From Corynebacterium uterequi (GTDB lineage Bacteria; Actinomycetota; Actinomycetes; Mycobacteriales; Mycobacteriaceae), in assembly GCF_001021065.1 (NCBI RefSeq), contig NZ_CP011546.1, positions 1,054,001 to 1,118,000 on the forward strand: a stretch of DNA of 64,000 nucleotides, read 5' to 3'. This document shows, one piece after another, positions 36,079-44,879 of this stretch. The position numbers and the translations under genes are program-made. The stretch's first letter is position 1; each line of letters starts with the position of its first letter. The notes below the pieces were generated by a model. That model searched no databases. It saw nothing but the letters and a program-made list of their open reading frames with translations, and had not been told where the DNA came from.

Positions 36079-38169
36079 ATGTCAACCAATGCAGAGAAAC
36101 TAACTAAGGTCACTGCGCCGCGGGCCCGTTTCCAGGGCTTCCGACGGATGACCCTCGGCGCCCAAATCTCCCTGGTGGTCCTGGCGCTGATTACCCTGTC
36201 CGCGGTCTTCGCGCCGCTGCTGGCGCCGCACGATCCGACTGCCATCGACATCAAGGGCCTGCCGCCGTCAGGGCAGTACTGGTTCGGCACGGACAACCTC
36301 GGCCGTGACGTCTTCTCCCGACTGCTCTACGGTGGTCGCTACTCGCTGACGGTGGGCTTGCTCGCCACCGGCATGGCCTTGGCGATCGGTGCTGTTCTCG
36401 GCTCCATCGCAGCGGTGGCCAACAAGGCGGTCGCCGAAGTTATCATGCGCGTGCTGGACGTCATCATGTCCATCCCGGGCATTGCCCTGGCAGCTGTCGC
36501 CGTCGTGGTCTTCCGTGACCCGGCTCACCCGGAGCGGATGCTCGGCGTCATCATCATGGCGATCGGTTTCGTCTACATCCCGCAGCTGACCCGCATCGTT
36601 CGGGCGAACGTGCTCTCCGAGTACGGCGAGGATTACGTCAACGCCGTGGTCGTCTCCGGCGCCCGGGCCCCGTGGATCCTTATCAAGCACGTGACTCGTA
36701 ACTGCGCCGCCCCGGTGCTGGTGTTCGCCACGGTGCTCGTGGCCGACGCCATCATCCTGGAAGCATCCCTAACCTTCATCGGCGCCGGCCTGCAGGAGCC
36801 GACCCCCACCTGGGGCAACATCCTGTCGGCCGCGCAGCAGGGTGTGCTCCGCGGTGAATGGTGGCAGGCGCTCTTCCCAGGCCTGGCCATCATGATTACC
36901 GTGCTGTGCCTGAACGTCTTGTCGGAAGGCATCACCGACGCCATGGTCGCGGCTCCGGCCGCCACGCCGGTGCCGGAGAACGAGGCTGCAGCCGCCCGCG
37001 AGGCCGACAAGCTGCTGGCTGATCCGGTTACTGCCTACGCTGCGCAGCACGACGCCCTCGTGGCTCGCCTCGACCGCCTCCGCGAGGTGGAAGGCGCGCG
37101 CACCGACCGGCACTACCCGGCGCCTGGTACGACCCCGCTCCTTGAGGTCAAGGACCTGTGCATCTCCTTCCCGCGCCACGGCGACGTCAATGTGGTCGAC
37201 CACGTTTCCTTCTCGGTTGCCCCGGGTGAAACGATGGGCCTGGTGGGTGAGTCCGGCTGTGGTAAGTCCATCACCGCCTTCGCGGTCATGGGCCTGCTCG
37301 ATCCCCGCGCTCACATCACTGGCCAGGCGCTGTACAAGGGTGAAGACTTGCTCGCCATGCCGGCGGAGAAGCGTCGTTCCCTGCTGGGCCACGAGATGGC
37401 CATGATCTACCAGGATGCGCTGTCGGCGCTGAACCCGTCGATGCTCATCAAGGCCCAGATGAAGCAGCTCACCTCTCGCGGCGGCACCCGCTCGGCGGAG
37501 GAACTGCTGGAGCTGGTGGGTCTGGATCCCAAGCGGACGCTGGACTCGTACCCGCATGAGCTCTCTGGCGGCCAGCGCCAGCGCGTGCTCATCGCTATGG
37601 CCCTGACCAGGGACCCGGCTCTCATCATCGCCGACGAGCCGACGACGGCCCTGGACGTGACAGTGCAGAAGCAGGTCATCGACCTCATCAACCGACTGCA
37701 GCGCGAACTGGGCTTTGCCATGGTGTTCGTGTCCCACGACCTGGCCCTGGTTGCCGAGGTCGCCCACTCCATCACGGTGATGTACGCCGGCCAGATCGTC
37801 GAGCAGGCCTCCACCCGGGAGCTGCTCACCGATCCCCGGCACGAGTACACCCGCGGCCTGCTGGGCGCGGTGCTCTCCATCGAGGCGGGCACGGCGGATA
37901 ACACCGAGCGCCTGCACCAGGTTCCCGGCACCGTGCCGTCGCCGAAGGACTTCCCTCCGGGCGACCGCTTCGCTCCGCGTTCGTCTCACCCCTCGGTGGG
38001 TCTGCAAACCAAGCCGGTCATGCGCACGGTGCCCAACACGTGGCACGTGTGGGCGGACCTGCCCGACGAGCTGCACTACGCTGCCGAACTCGAGCGAGCA
38101 GGCAAGCTCCAGGACACCAACCTCAGCGATGCCGAGTATGCAACTCTAAGCGAGGCCAACCATGTCTAA
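36079..38169 (+). CDS. ABC transporter permease (DppC type) fused to ATP-binding subunit (DppD type)
   Basis: The 696-residue fusion. Residues 1-300 are a DppC-like permease (helix 1 about 30-52, EAA loop DYVNAVVVSGARAPWILIKH). Residues about 300-350 are an Ala/Glu/Asp-rich linker. Residues about 352-690 are an ATPase with Walker A GESGCGKS, Q-loop, signature LSGGQRQRVLIAMA, Walker B LIIADEPTTALD, an H-loop, and the C-terminal oligopeptide/dipeptide extension (PGTVPSPKDFPPGDRFAPR). In most bacteria these are separate genes. Fused permease-ATPase subunits are known in corynebacterial importers of this class, including, as I recall, the sialic-acid transporter SiaEFGI of C. glutamicum. The 3' end overlaps the next gene by 8 bases. 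Confidence 0.93.
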   Translation: MSTNAEKLTKVTAPRARFQGFRRMTLGAQISLVVLALITLSAVFAPLLAPHDPTAIDIKGLPPSGQYWFGTDNLGRDVFSRLLYGGRYSLTVGLLATGMALAIGAVLGSIAAVANKAVAEVIMRVLDVIMSIPGIALAAVAVVVFRDPAHPERMLGVIIMAIGFVYIPQLTRIVRANVLSEYGEDYVNAVVVSGARAPWILIKHVTRNCAAPVLVFATVLVADAIILEASLTFIGAGLQEPTPTWGNILSAAQQGVLRGEWWQALFPGLAIMITVLCLNVLSEGITDAMVAAPAATPVPENEAAAAREADKLLADPVTAYAAQHDALVARLDRLREVEGARTDRHYPAPGTTPLLEVKDLCISFPRHGDVNVVDHVSFSVAPGETMGLVGESGCGKSITAFAVMGLLDPRAHITGQALYKGEDLLAMPAEKRRSLLGHEMAMIYQDALSALNPSMLIKAQMKQLTSRGGTRSAEELLELVGLDPKRTLDSYPHELSGGQRQRVLIAMALTRDPALIIADEPTTALDVTVQKQVIDLINRLQRELGFAMVFVSHDLALVAEVAHSITVMYAGQIVEQASTRELLTDPRHEYTRGLLGAVLSIEAGTADNTERLHQVPGTVPSPKDFPPGDRFAPRSSHPSVGLQTKPVMRTVPNTWHVWADLPDELHYAAELERAGKLQDTNLSDAEYATLSEANHV

Positions 38170-38965
38170 CTCCACTTCACCCATCATTCAGCTCGACGAC
38201 ATCAAGGTCCACTACCGGTCCCGTACCGGTCCGATCTTGCGGCCGAACATCGTCAAGGCCGTCGACGGCGTCAGCCTAGCCCTCAACCCCGGGGAAACGA
38301 TCGGCATCGTCGGCGAGTCCGGTTGCGGCAAGTCGACCACGGCCAACGTGATGTGTGGGCTGCGCCGTCCCACCGGCGGCCGCGTGCTGTTCCGCGGCGA
38401 GGACGTCACCAAGCGCTCGGCAGCCGACCGGAAGAAGATGGGCCGCGTCGTCTCGGTCGTGTTCCAGGATCCGGCGACGGCACTCAACGCCCGCATGACC
38501 GTGTCCGACCAGCTCAAGGACCCGCTCAAGGTCCATGGCATCGGATCGGCCGCGGATCACGAGGAGCGCGTCCACGAACTGATTAAGGTCGTCGGCCTGC
38601 CGGAGTCCGCACTCGGTGCCCTTCCGGGTCAGCTTTCGGGCGGTCAGCGCCAGCGTGTTGCCATCGCTCGCGCATTGGCACTGAAGCCGGACGCGATCAT
38701 CGCCGATGAGCCGACGTCAGCGCTCGACGTGTCCGTGCGCGCCCAGATCCTCAACCTCCTCACGGAGTTGAAGCACAATCTGGGTCTGTCCATGGTGTTC
38801 ATCTCCCACGACATTCAGACGGTTCGATACATCTCTGACCGGATCATCGTGATGTACAAGGGCAAGATCATGGAGCAGGGCACCGCCGCCGAGATCTTCA
38901 ACAACCCGACCGACGCCTACACCAAGAAGCTCTTGGGCGCTGCTCCGTCCCTGTTGCACACCTAG
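38162..38965 (+). CDS. ABC transporter ATP-binding protein, DppF type
   Basis: The 267-residue second ATPase of the importer has Walker A GESGCGKSTT, signature LSGGQRQRVAIARALAL, Walker B AIIADEPTSALDVS and H-loop FISHDIQTVRYI. It pairs with the ATPase half of the fusion to power the two permease domains. It is shorter than a typical DppF, lacking the C-terminal iron-sulfur/oligopeptide extension, which its partner keeps. It overlaps the upstream gene by 8 bases and is the last gene of the operon. Confidence 0.93.
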   Translation: MSNSTSPIIQLDDIKVHYRSRTGPILRPNIVKAVDGVSLALNPGETIGIVGESGCGKSTTANVMCGLRRPTGGRVLFRGEDVTKRSAADRKKMGRVVSVVFQDPATALNARMTVSDQLKDPLKVHGIGSAADHEERVHELIKVVGLPESALGALPGQLSGGQRQRVAIARALALKPDAIIADEPTSALDVSVRAQILNLLTELKHNLGLSMVFISHDIQTVRYISDRIIVMYKGKIMEQGTAAEIFNNPTDAYTKKLLGAAPSLLHT

Positions 38966-38978
38966 AGCTGTCAGCTAC

Positions 38979-39043
38979 CTACCCCGCCGCCGACGCCGCG
39001 TCGTTCCCGCTCATGCGGGTTCGTGGCCGTCACGGCGGGGTAG
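38979..39043. terminator. long hairpin after the transporter operon
   Basis: CTACCCCGCCG (38979-38989) pairs with CGGCGGGGTAG (39033-39043) over 11 bp; inside it CCCGC/GCGGG forms a second hairpin at about 39007-39019. AGTGTTT follows, so there is only a weak T run. It lies 14 bases after the last transporter gene. Confidence 0.6.
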
Positions 39044-39085
39044 TAGTGTTTAAGTCGCGTAACTCTCCCGCGAGAAAGGCTCTGC

Positions 39086-40159
39086 ATGTCTGAAGATTCT
39101 GGTTCCCGGCGCGACTCCTCCCGGCGCAGCGGGCAGGGTGGCTACCGTGGCAAGGGCGGCAATGGTGGCCGTCGTGGTCAGGGGTCGGGACGGCCCTACC
39201 GCGGTGGGCGTGGAGGAGAACAAGGCTCCGAACGACGTGGTGGTCGCGGTTACGGCCGCGGGTCTGAACGCGACAGCAACCAGCGGGACAGCCAGGGTGG
39301 TCAAGGCCGGGATCGGCGCGAGTCACGTCGGCGGGATGACGCCGGCTACGCTCCGTCGGGCCGGAAATCCGGGGGCCGTCGTCACGCGCAGCGCGGCGGG
39401 CGCGACCGCAATCTCCGGGAGAATCGGAGCTATGGTCCTAGCCGACCCGGCTACCGTGAAGAGCGGATGGAGCTGCGGTCCAAGGAGCCGGCTCTGCCGG
39501 ATAACCTTGACGTCAAGGAGCTGGATCCGATGATTCGCCAGGACCTGCGGGTGCTGTCGAAGGATAATGCGGAGGCCGTCGCCAAGCACATGCTCGCCGC
39601 GATGGAATTCCTGGAGGAGGACCCCGAGCGGGCGCTTCAGCATGCCCGAGCGGCGAAGAATCGTGGCGGTCGCGTCGCCGTCGCGCGCGAGGTCAACGGT
39701 ATCGCCGCTTACCACGCCGGGGAATGGAAGGAAGCCTTGTCGGAGCTCCGGGCGGCGCGACGGATGAGCGGTGGCCCCGGTCTGCTGGCAGTCATGGCGG
39801 ACTGCGAGCGCGGATTGGGTCGGCCGGAGAAGGCGATCGAGATGGCCCGCACCGATGAGGCCCGTAGCTTGGATGCGGATTCGCGAGTAGAGCTGGGGAT
39901 TGTCGTCGCTGGCGCCCGGCGTGATCTGGAGCAGTTCGACGCCGCCGTCGTCACGCTGGAGCGTTTCGAGCCGTCGACGGACGGCACGTCCGAGACCGAT
40001 CTGCGGTTGGCCTACGCCTACGCGGATGCGCTCGTCGCCGCTGGCCGGCCGTCGGAAGCCCGGCCGTTCTTCGTCCACGTCGCTGAGTGTGACCTCGACG
40101 ATGTTACCGATGCCGCACTGCGCATCGCCGAACTCGACAACCTCGCCCACGAGGATTAG
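39086..40159 (+). CDS. RG-rich N-terminal region plus TPR-like helical domain
   Basis: The 357-residue product. Residues 1-130 are low-complexity and rich in Arg, Gly and Ser (repeated GGRG, RGG and RRGQG clusters), likely disordered and nucleic-acid-binding. Residues about 145-350 are helical with TPR-like pairs (AEAVAKHMLAAMEFLEEDPE, AYHAGEWKEALSELRAARRM, GRPEKAIEMARTDEA). The C-terminal domain and gene position match the conserved mycobacterial gene before the HAD gene (Rv1691 in M. tuberculosis, from memory). ATG after CGCGAGAAAGG. Its function is unknown; RNA or ribosome association is an inference from the RGG-type region. Confidence 0.75.
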   Translation: MSEDSGSRRDSSRRSGQGGYRGKGGNGGRRGQGSGRPYRGGRGGEQGSERRGGRGYGRGSERDSNQRDSQGGQGRDRRESRRRDDAGYAPSGRKSGGRRHAQRGGRDRNLRENRSYGPSRPGYREERMELRSKEPALPDNLDVKELDPMIRQDLRVLSKDNAEAVAKHMLAAMEFLEEDPERALQHARAAKNRGGRVAVAREVNGIAAYHAGEWKEALSELRAARRMSGGPGLLAVMADCERGLGRPEKAIEMARTDEARSLDADSRVELGIVVAGARRDLEQFDAAVVTLERFEPSTDGTSETDLRLAYAYADALVAAGRPSEARPFFVHVAECDLDDVTDAALRIAELDNLAHED

Positions 40160-40175
40160 AAAGGGCCCTTTGACC

Positions 40176-41162
40176 ATGGCACTCATTGACCGCTACGACA
40201 GCTTGCTTCTCGATCTTGACGGGACCGTGTGGGAAGGCGGCCGCGCTATTGCGGGCGCTGTGGAGGCGATCACGGGCAGCGGACTGCCGGCGATGTACAT
40301 CACTAATAACGCGTCCCGAGCCCCGCAGGTGGTGGCGGACATGCTAGGCGACATCGGGCTAAATACCCGTGCCGAACAGGTGCTGACCTCGGCGCAGGCG
40401 GCAATCGGGATGGTGCGTGAGCAATGCCCGGACGCGTCCACCGTTTATGTGGTGGGCAGTGAGTCCTTTAAGGACCTGGCACGGGAAGCCGGATACACGC
40501 TCGTCGAGTCCGCCGACGACCACCCGGAGGTGGTGCTGCATGGGCATAACCCGGCCACCGGCTGGGCGGAGCTGACGGAGGCGGCCTTGTCGATTCGGCA
40601 AGGAGCGGTGTACTTGGCTTCCAACATGGACACCACGCTGCCGATTGAGCGCGGCTTGGCTGTCGGCAACGGGTCGATGATTGCGGCAGTGGTATCGGCG
40701 ACGGGGGTCCACCCGGCGTCGGCGGGTAAGCCGGAGCCGACGATGTTCCGCCAGGCTGCCGCGGCCATCAAGTCGAAGCGGCCGCTGACCGTCGGTGACC
40801 GCCTTAACACCGATATCCAGGGTGGCGTGGCCGCCGGCATGGACGCGCTGCATGTCCTGACCGGTGTGTCCGGGCCGTTGGCGTTGGTGACCGCCCCGGC
40901 GAATCAGCGACCGACCTTCGTTGCCGAGGACATGAGTGCTCTGTTCTCCGATCCGGAGGATCTGCGCCCTGGTGAGCAGGGCGGTTTCCGCGCCCGGCGA
41001 GAGGGTAACCGGGTGGTGCTGTCCGGCGGGGCGGACGAGTCGACCCCGCTGCAGGCACTACGCACCGCGTTGGCGGCCGCGTGGTCGATGACCGAGCCGG
41101 CCGAGGGCGTGGACACGGAATCCGAGTATGCCGCCAGGGCCGTGCGCGGCTGGACGGCCTAA
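40176..41162 (+). CDS. HAD-superfamily hydrolase, class IIA
   Basis: The 328-residue phosphatase-like protein has motif I LLLDLDGTVWEGG with the nucleophilic Asp, motif II MYITNNASRAP, the cap domain of NagD/p-nitrophenylphosphatase type in the middle, and motif III/IV GDRLNTDIQGGVAAGMDALH. It probably dephosphorylates a small metabolite such as phosphoglycolate or a nucleotide; the substrate is not readable. ATG 40176 was chosen because it begins the conserved MALIDRYDSLLLDLDG. It lies 16 bases after the RG-rich gene. Confidence 0.88.
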   Translation: MALIDRYDSLLLDLDGTVWEGGRAIAGAVEAITGSGLPAMYITNNASRAPQVVADMLGDIGLNTRAEQVLTSAQAAIGMVREQCPDASTVYVVGSESFKDLAREAGYTLVESADDHPEVVLHGHNPATGWAELTEAALSIRQGAVYLASNMDTTLPIERGLAVGNGSMIAAVVSATGVHPASAGKPEPTMFRQAAAAIKSKRPLTVGDRLNTDIQGGVAAGMDALHVLTGVSGPLALVTAPANQRPTFVAEDMSALFSDPEDLRPGEQGGFRARREGNRVVLSGGADESTPLQALRTALAAAWSMTEPAEGVDTESEYAARAVRGWTA

Positions 41163-41166
41163 CGCG

Positions 41167-41352
41167 GTGGCGGTGACACCTCGGCCGCGGGACCCGCGCG
41201 AATCGCTCGTGACGCCCGCAGAGTTGGCGGCGCGGATGGCCGAGGTGCTTGACCCAGTGGCTGCGGACGCCGCTGAGGAGGCTGCCCAGCTCGAAGCCGC
41301 CCACACAATACTGAGCGACGTGCTGTACAACACTGCGAAGGAGTCTTCCTAA
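41167..41352 (+). CDS. small conserved protein between the HAD gene and tlyA
   Basis: The 61-residue protein starts at GTG 41167, 4 bases after the HAD stop, and ends 3 bases before tlyA. Its sequence is acidic and helical (TPAELAARMAEVLDPVAADA, EEAAQLEAAHTILSDVLY). A small gene occupies the same place in mycobacteria (Rv1693, from memory), which supports it as real. GTG 41173 is an alternative start. No domain or function is recognised; the packing implies co-translation with tlyA. Confidence 0.65.
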   Translation: MAVTPRPRDPRESLVTPAELAARMAEVLDPVAADAAEEAAQLEAAHTILSDVLYNTAKESS

Positions 41353-41355
41353 ACC

Positions 41356-42180
41356 ATGCCACCAGCCAGAAGGCGGCTCGATGCAGAGCTGGTTCGCCGG
41401 AAAATCGCCCGCTCTCGGGAGCATGCTGTCGAGATGATTAAGGACGGCCGGGTCAGCGTCGGCGGGTTCCCGGCGAAGAAGCCGGCGAGCGTCGTCGAAC
41501 CCGAAGCCTCCATCAGGGTGACCGAGTCCGCGGATGGTGAGTGGGCGTCGCGCGGGGCTCATAAGCTGATCGGCGCGCTTGACGCCTTCGCGCCGCAGGG
41601 CTTGAGCCTGGCGGGGCGGCGAGTGTTGGACGCGGGGGCGTCTACGGGCGGTTTCACGGATGTGGCGCTGCGGCGCGAGGCCCGCGAGGTCGTGGCAGTC
41701 GACGTCGGCTATGGTCAACTTATCTGGCGGTTGCAAAATGACGACCGCGTCCGGGTTTATGACCGGACCAACGTCAGAAATCTCACCCCGGAAATGATCG
41801 GCGGCCCGTGCGACGCCATGGTGGGGGACCTATCGTTTATCTCCCTGCGGTTAACACTGCCGGCGATTCTTGGTTGTTTAACCCCCGGTGCGGACCTGTT
41901 GCCGATGGTCAAGCCCCAGTTCGAAGTAGGAAAGGATCGGCTCGGCTCCGGCGGGGTGGTGCGCAGCCCTGCGCTGCGCGAGGAGGTGACGACGGCGGTT
42001 GCAGAGTACGCTGCGACGCTGGGTGCGAGCTGTCGGGGGGTCGTCGCCTCGCCGCTACCCGGGCCCAGCGGCAACGTGGAGTACTTCCTGTGGTTGGTTA
42101 AGGATGACGCGGCGTCGGCCCCGGCGCCGGAAACGCTCAGGGAGATGGTGCGCCGGGCGGTGAAGGAGGGACCACAGTGA
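41356..42180 (+). CDS. tlyA: rRNA 2'-O-ribose methyltransferase TlyA
   Basis: The 274-residue protein has an N-terminal S4 domain (RLDAELVRRKIARSREHAVE) and an FtsJ-like methyltransferase domain with the S-adenosylmethionine loop VLDAGASTGGFTDVALRR and DAMVGDLSFISLR. In mycobacteria TlyA methylates ribose in both 16S and 23S rRNA and its activity sensitises ribosomes to capreomycin; that role is inferred here by homology. It overlaps nadK by 4 bases (GTGA). Confidence 0.93.
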   Translation: MPPARRRLDAELVRRKIARSREHAVEMIKDGRVSVGGFPAKKPASVVEPEASIRVTESADGEWASRGAHKLIGALDAFAPQGLSLAGRRVLDAGASTGGFTDVALRREAREVVAVDVGYGQLIWRLQNDDRVRVYDRTNVRNLTPEMIGGPCDAMVGDLSFISLRLTLPAILGCLTPGADLLPMVKPQFEVGKDRLGSGGVVRSPALREEVTTAVAEYAATLGASCRGVVASPLPGPSGNVEYFLWLVKDDAASAPAPETLREMVRRAVKEGPQ

Positions 42181-43097
42181 CACACGCTGAGCAGCAGCGA
42201 CGGATTCTCATGGTGCCGCACACCGGGCGTGCCGAGAACATTGCCGCGGCGGAGCGGGCGGCACAGTTGCTCCACGAAGCCGGGATAGGGGTGCGAGTGC
42301 TCACAGAGCACGACCCGCAGCCCCTCGACGACAGCCCGGTGTTGCGCGCCATCGCCCGCGTCGGTCATACCGCTGACGCTGCGGAGGGCTGCGAGCTCGT
42401 CCTTGTGCTCGGCGGTGACGGCACTTTTCTACGCGCGGCGGATGTTGCCCGTGCCCAGGACCTGCCGGTGCTGGGCATTAACCTCGGCCACGTCGGCTTC
42501 CTGGCGGAGTGGGAGGCCGACTCGATGGACTTCGCCGTAGGCCGAGTCATCAACCGGGATTATCGGGTTGTGGACCGGATGACGATCGATGTTCGCGTCG
42601 TCGATTCCGAAAACAATGCCGTCGGGGCAGGGTGGGCGCTCAACGAGGTCAGCGTGGAAAACCTCAATCGCCGGGGTGTGCTCGACGCCATTTTGGAAGT
42701 CGATGGCCGGCCGGTGAGCTCCTTTGGCTGCGATGGCGTGCTCGTCTCGACGCCGACTGGGTCCACGGCCTACGCCTTTTCCGCCGGCGGACCGGTGCTG
42801 TGGCCGGAGCTGGACGCGATCTTGGTCGTTCCCAATAACGCTCACGCTCTGTTCACGAAGCCGCTGGTGGTATCCCCAGCGTCGACGGTCGCGATCGAGT
42901 CCCAAGCCGGCGCCTCCGAGGCGGTGGTCGTGCAGGACGGCTTCCGGACCATCACGCTGCCGCCGGGATCCCGCGTGGAGGTCACCCGCGGCGCCCGGCC
43001 CGTGCGGTGGGTGCGGCTCGACGACCGCCCGTTCACGGACCGCCTGGTCAGCAAGCTGCGGTTGCCCGTGGCGGGGTGGCGCGGCCCGAAAGGCTAG
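42177..43097 (+). CDS. nadK: NAD kinase
   Basis: Makes NADP from NAD with ATP or polyphosphate. The 306-residue protein has the GGDGT motif (VLVLGGDGTFLRAADVARAQ), NLGHVGFLAEWE, the NE-containing ALNEVSVEN and STPTGSTAYAFSAGGP. The GTG start overlaps the tlyA stop. The TAG stop is part of the -10 box of recN. The length is normal for the actinobacterial enzyme, also called ppnK. Confidence 0.95.
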   Translation: MTHAEQQRRILMVPHTGRAENIAAAERAAQLLHEAGIGVRVLTEHDPQPLDDSPVLRAIARVGHTADAAEGCELVLVLGGDGTFLRAADVARAQDLPVLGINLGHVGFLAEWEADSMDFAVGRVINRDYRVVDRMTIDVRVVDSENNAVGAGWALNEVSVENLNRRGVLDAILEVDGRPVSSFGCDGVLVSTPTGSTAYAFSAGGPVLWPELDAILVVPNNAHALFTKPLVVSPASTVAIESQAGASEAVVVQDGFRTITLPPGSRVEVTRGARPVRWVRLDDRPFTDRLVSKLRLPVAGWRGPKG

Positions 43098-43100
43098 CAT
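43095..43100 (+). promoter_or_regulatory. -10 box of leaderless recN
   Basis: TAGCAT overlaps the nadK stop codon and ends 6 bases before ATG 43107. No SOS box of the CGAAC..GTTCG type was recognised upstream. Confidence 0.5.
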
Positions 43101-43106
43101 GAGGTC

Positions 43107-44831
43107 ATGCTCACCGACCTCTCGATAGAGAACCTCGGCGTTATCGTCTCCGCGCGGATCGAACTATCTCCCGGGCTGACCGTGCTCACCGGCGAAACCG
43201 GTGCCGGAAAGACCATGGTGGTTACCGGCCTACGGCTGCTCAGCGGCGGCCGGGCCGACGCCTCCCGGGTCCGCAGCGGCGCGAAGAAAGCCGTGGTGGA
43301 AGGGCATTTCGACGTTTCCGAGGTGGGGGAGGCCACCAGGCAGGAGGTAGCTGAGAGCGTCGCCGCGACGGGCGGGGAGACGGACGAAAACGGGGAGTAC
43401 CTTGCCGCCCGGTCGGTCAATGCCACGGGACGCTCCCGGGCCTACGTGGGAGGCCGGGCGGCGTCGGCTGCAGCCCTGGCCACGGTGACGGCGCCGCTGT
43501 TGACGATCCACGGTCAAAACGATCAGCTGAGGCTGCTAGGACCGGGGCAGCAACGTGCCGCGCTCGACCGCTTTGACCCGGCGATTGGCCCGTTGCTTGC
43601 TCGCTACCGTGAGGATTACCGTACCTGGCGCACGGCGAGCACCGAGTTAGAAAACCGCACCACGAAGCGCCGCGAGTTGGCGCAGGAAGCCGACCGGCTG
43701 GCCTTCGCCATCAAGGAGATTGACACCGTGGACCCGGTGGCTGGCGAGGAAGAGGACGTGCTCACCGCCATTCGCCGGCTCCAGGACGTCGACGAACTCC
43801 GCGCCGCCGCAACGAGCGCTTTGGTGCGCATCGACGGCCCCGAAGAGCTCGGGGGCATGTCTGAGGAGGAGCCGGCGTCGACGCTGGTTGCCCAGGCAGC
43901 GGAGGCGTTGGCGGCCACCCGCGACGACGCGCTCACCGCACTGGGCGTTGAGCTGCGTGACATCGCTAGCCGACTCTCCGGTGTCAGCGCCGAGCTCGGC
44001 GCCTACGTGGCGGACCTTCCAGTGGATCCGGAGGAGCTCGACACCTTGCTGCAGCGGCAGCAGAGCCTGAAGTCGCTCACTCGCAAGTACGCCGCGGACA
44101 TCGCCGGGGTCCTGGCGTGGCGGGCGAAGGCGGCCCGCAAGTTGAGCCGGCTCGATGTCTCCACTGAGGCGCTCGAAGAGTTGAGCCGCCACGTCGCCGC
44201 CGCGAAAGAAGCGATGGTCGCCTCGGCGGGAGAGCTTAGTGCCGCCCGACGCTCTGCAGCCGTGACCCTCTCGCAGGCCGTGACCGAGGAACTACGTGGG
44301 TTGTCCATGCCGCAGGCCCGGATCGATGTCGCCGTCGAGCCGCGCGATTTCGGGCCGGACGGGTGCGACGACGTCGAGCTTCGCCTGGCCCCCAACGCCA
44401 CTAGTGAATCCAGGCCCATCGCGACGGCAGCGTCCGGCGGTGAGCTGTCGCGGGTCATGCTGGCCCTCGAAGTAATCCTGTCCGCTGGGAACACGGGGAC
44501 GACGATGGTATTCGACGAGGTCGACGCCGGCGTCGGCGGTCGGGCAGCGGTAGAGATCGGGCGCCGGCTCGCCCGGCTGGCCACGGACAATCAGGTCATT
44601 GTTGTCACCCACTTGCCGCAGGTGGCGGCCTACGCCGATACCCATCTGCACGTGGCGAAGAATGTCGGGGCTGACGCCGTCACCTCCGGTGTGGTCGAAC
44701 TCACCGATGAGGAGCGGGTGGAGGAGCTATCCCGGATGCTGGCCGGCCTCGACGACACCGAGACGGGCCGGGCCCATGCCGCTGAGCTCTTTGAGAAGGC
44801 CCGCGGCGAGGTGCGCGGCTGGCGCATGTAG
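43107..44831 (+). CDS. recN: DNA repair protein RecN
   Basis: SMC-like ATPase active in double-strand-break repair. The 574-residue protein has Walker A LTGETGAGKTMVVTG (residues about 29-43), a central coiled coil (about 160-370), the ABC-type signature ATAASGGELSRVMLALEVI and Walker B TMVFDEVDAGVGG. The length is as expected. Transcription probably starts at the ATG from the -10 box at 43095. The neighbours nadK and tlyA upstream and steA downstream are the same as in mycobacteria and C. glutamicum. Confidence 0.95.
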   Translation: MLTDLSIENLGVIVSARIELSPGLTVLTGETGAGKTMVVTGLRLLSGGRADASRVRSGAKKAVVEGHFDVSEVGEATRQEVAESVAATGGETDENGEYLAARSVNATGRSRAYVGGRAASAAALATVTAPLLTIHGQNDQLRLLGPGQQRAALDRFDPAIGPLLARYREDYRTWRTASTELENRTTKRRELAQEADRLAFAIKEIDTVDPVAGEEEDVLTAIRRLQDVDELRAAATSALVRIDGPEELGGMSEEEPASTLVAQAAEALAATRDDALTALGVELRDIASRLSGVSAELGAYVADLPVDPEELDTLLQRQQSLKSLTRKYAADIAGVLAWRAKAARKLSRLDVSTEALEELSRHVAAAKEAMVASAGELSAARRSAAVTLSQAVTEELRGLSMPQARIDVAVEPRDFGPDGCDDVELRLAPNATSESRPIATAASGGELSRVMLALEVILSAGNTGTTMVFDEVDAGVGGRAAVEIGRRLARLATDNQVIVVTHLPQVAAYADTHLHVAKNVGADAVTSGVVELTDEERVEELSRMLAGLDDTETGRAHAAELFEKARGEVRGWRM

Positions 44832-44879
44832 GCGGCGCGCCGTCACCACTTGCCGGCCACGGCGGGGGAGAATACGGCC

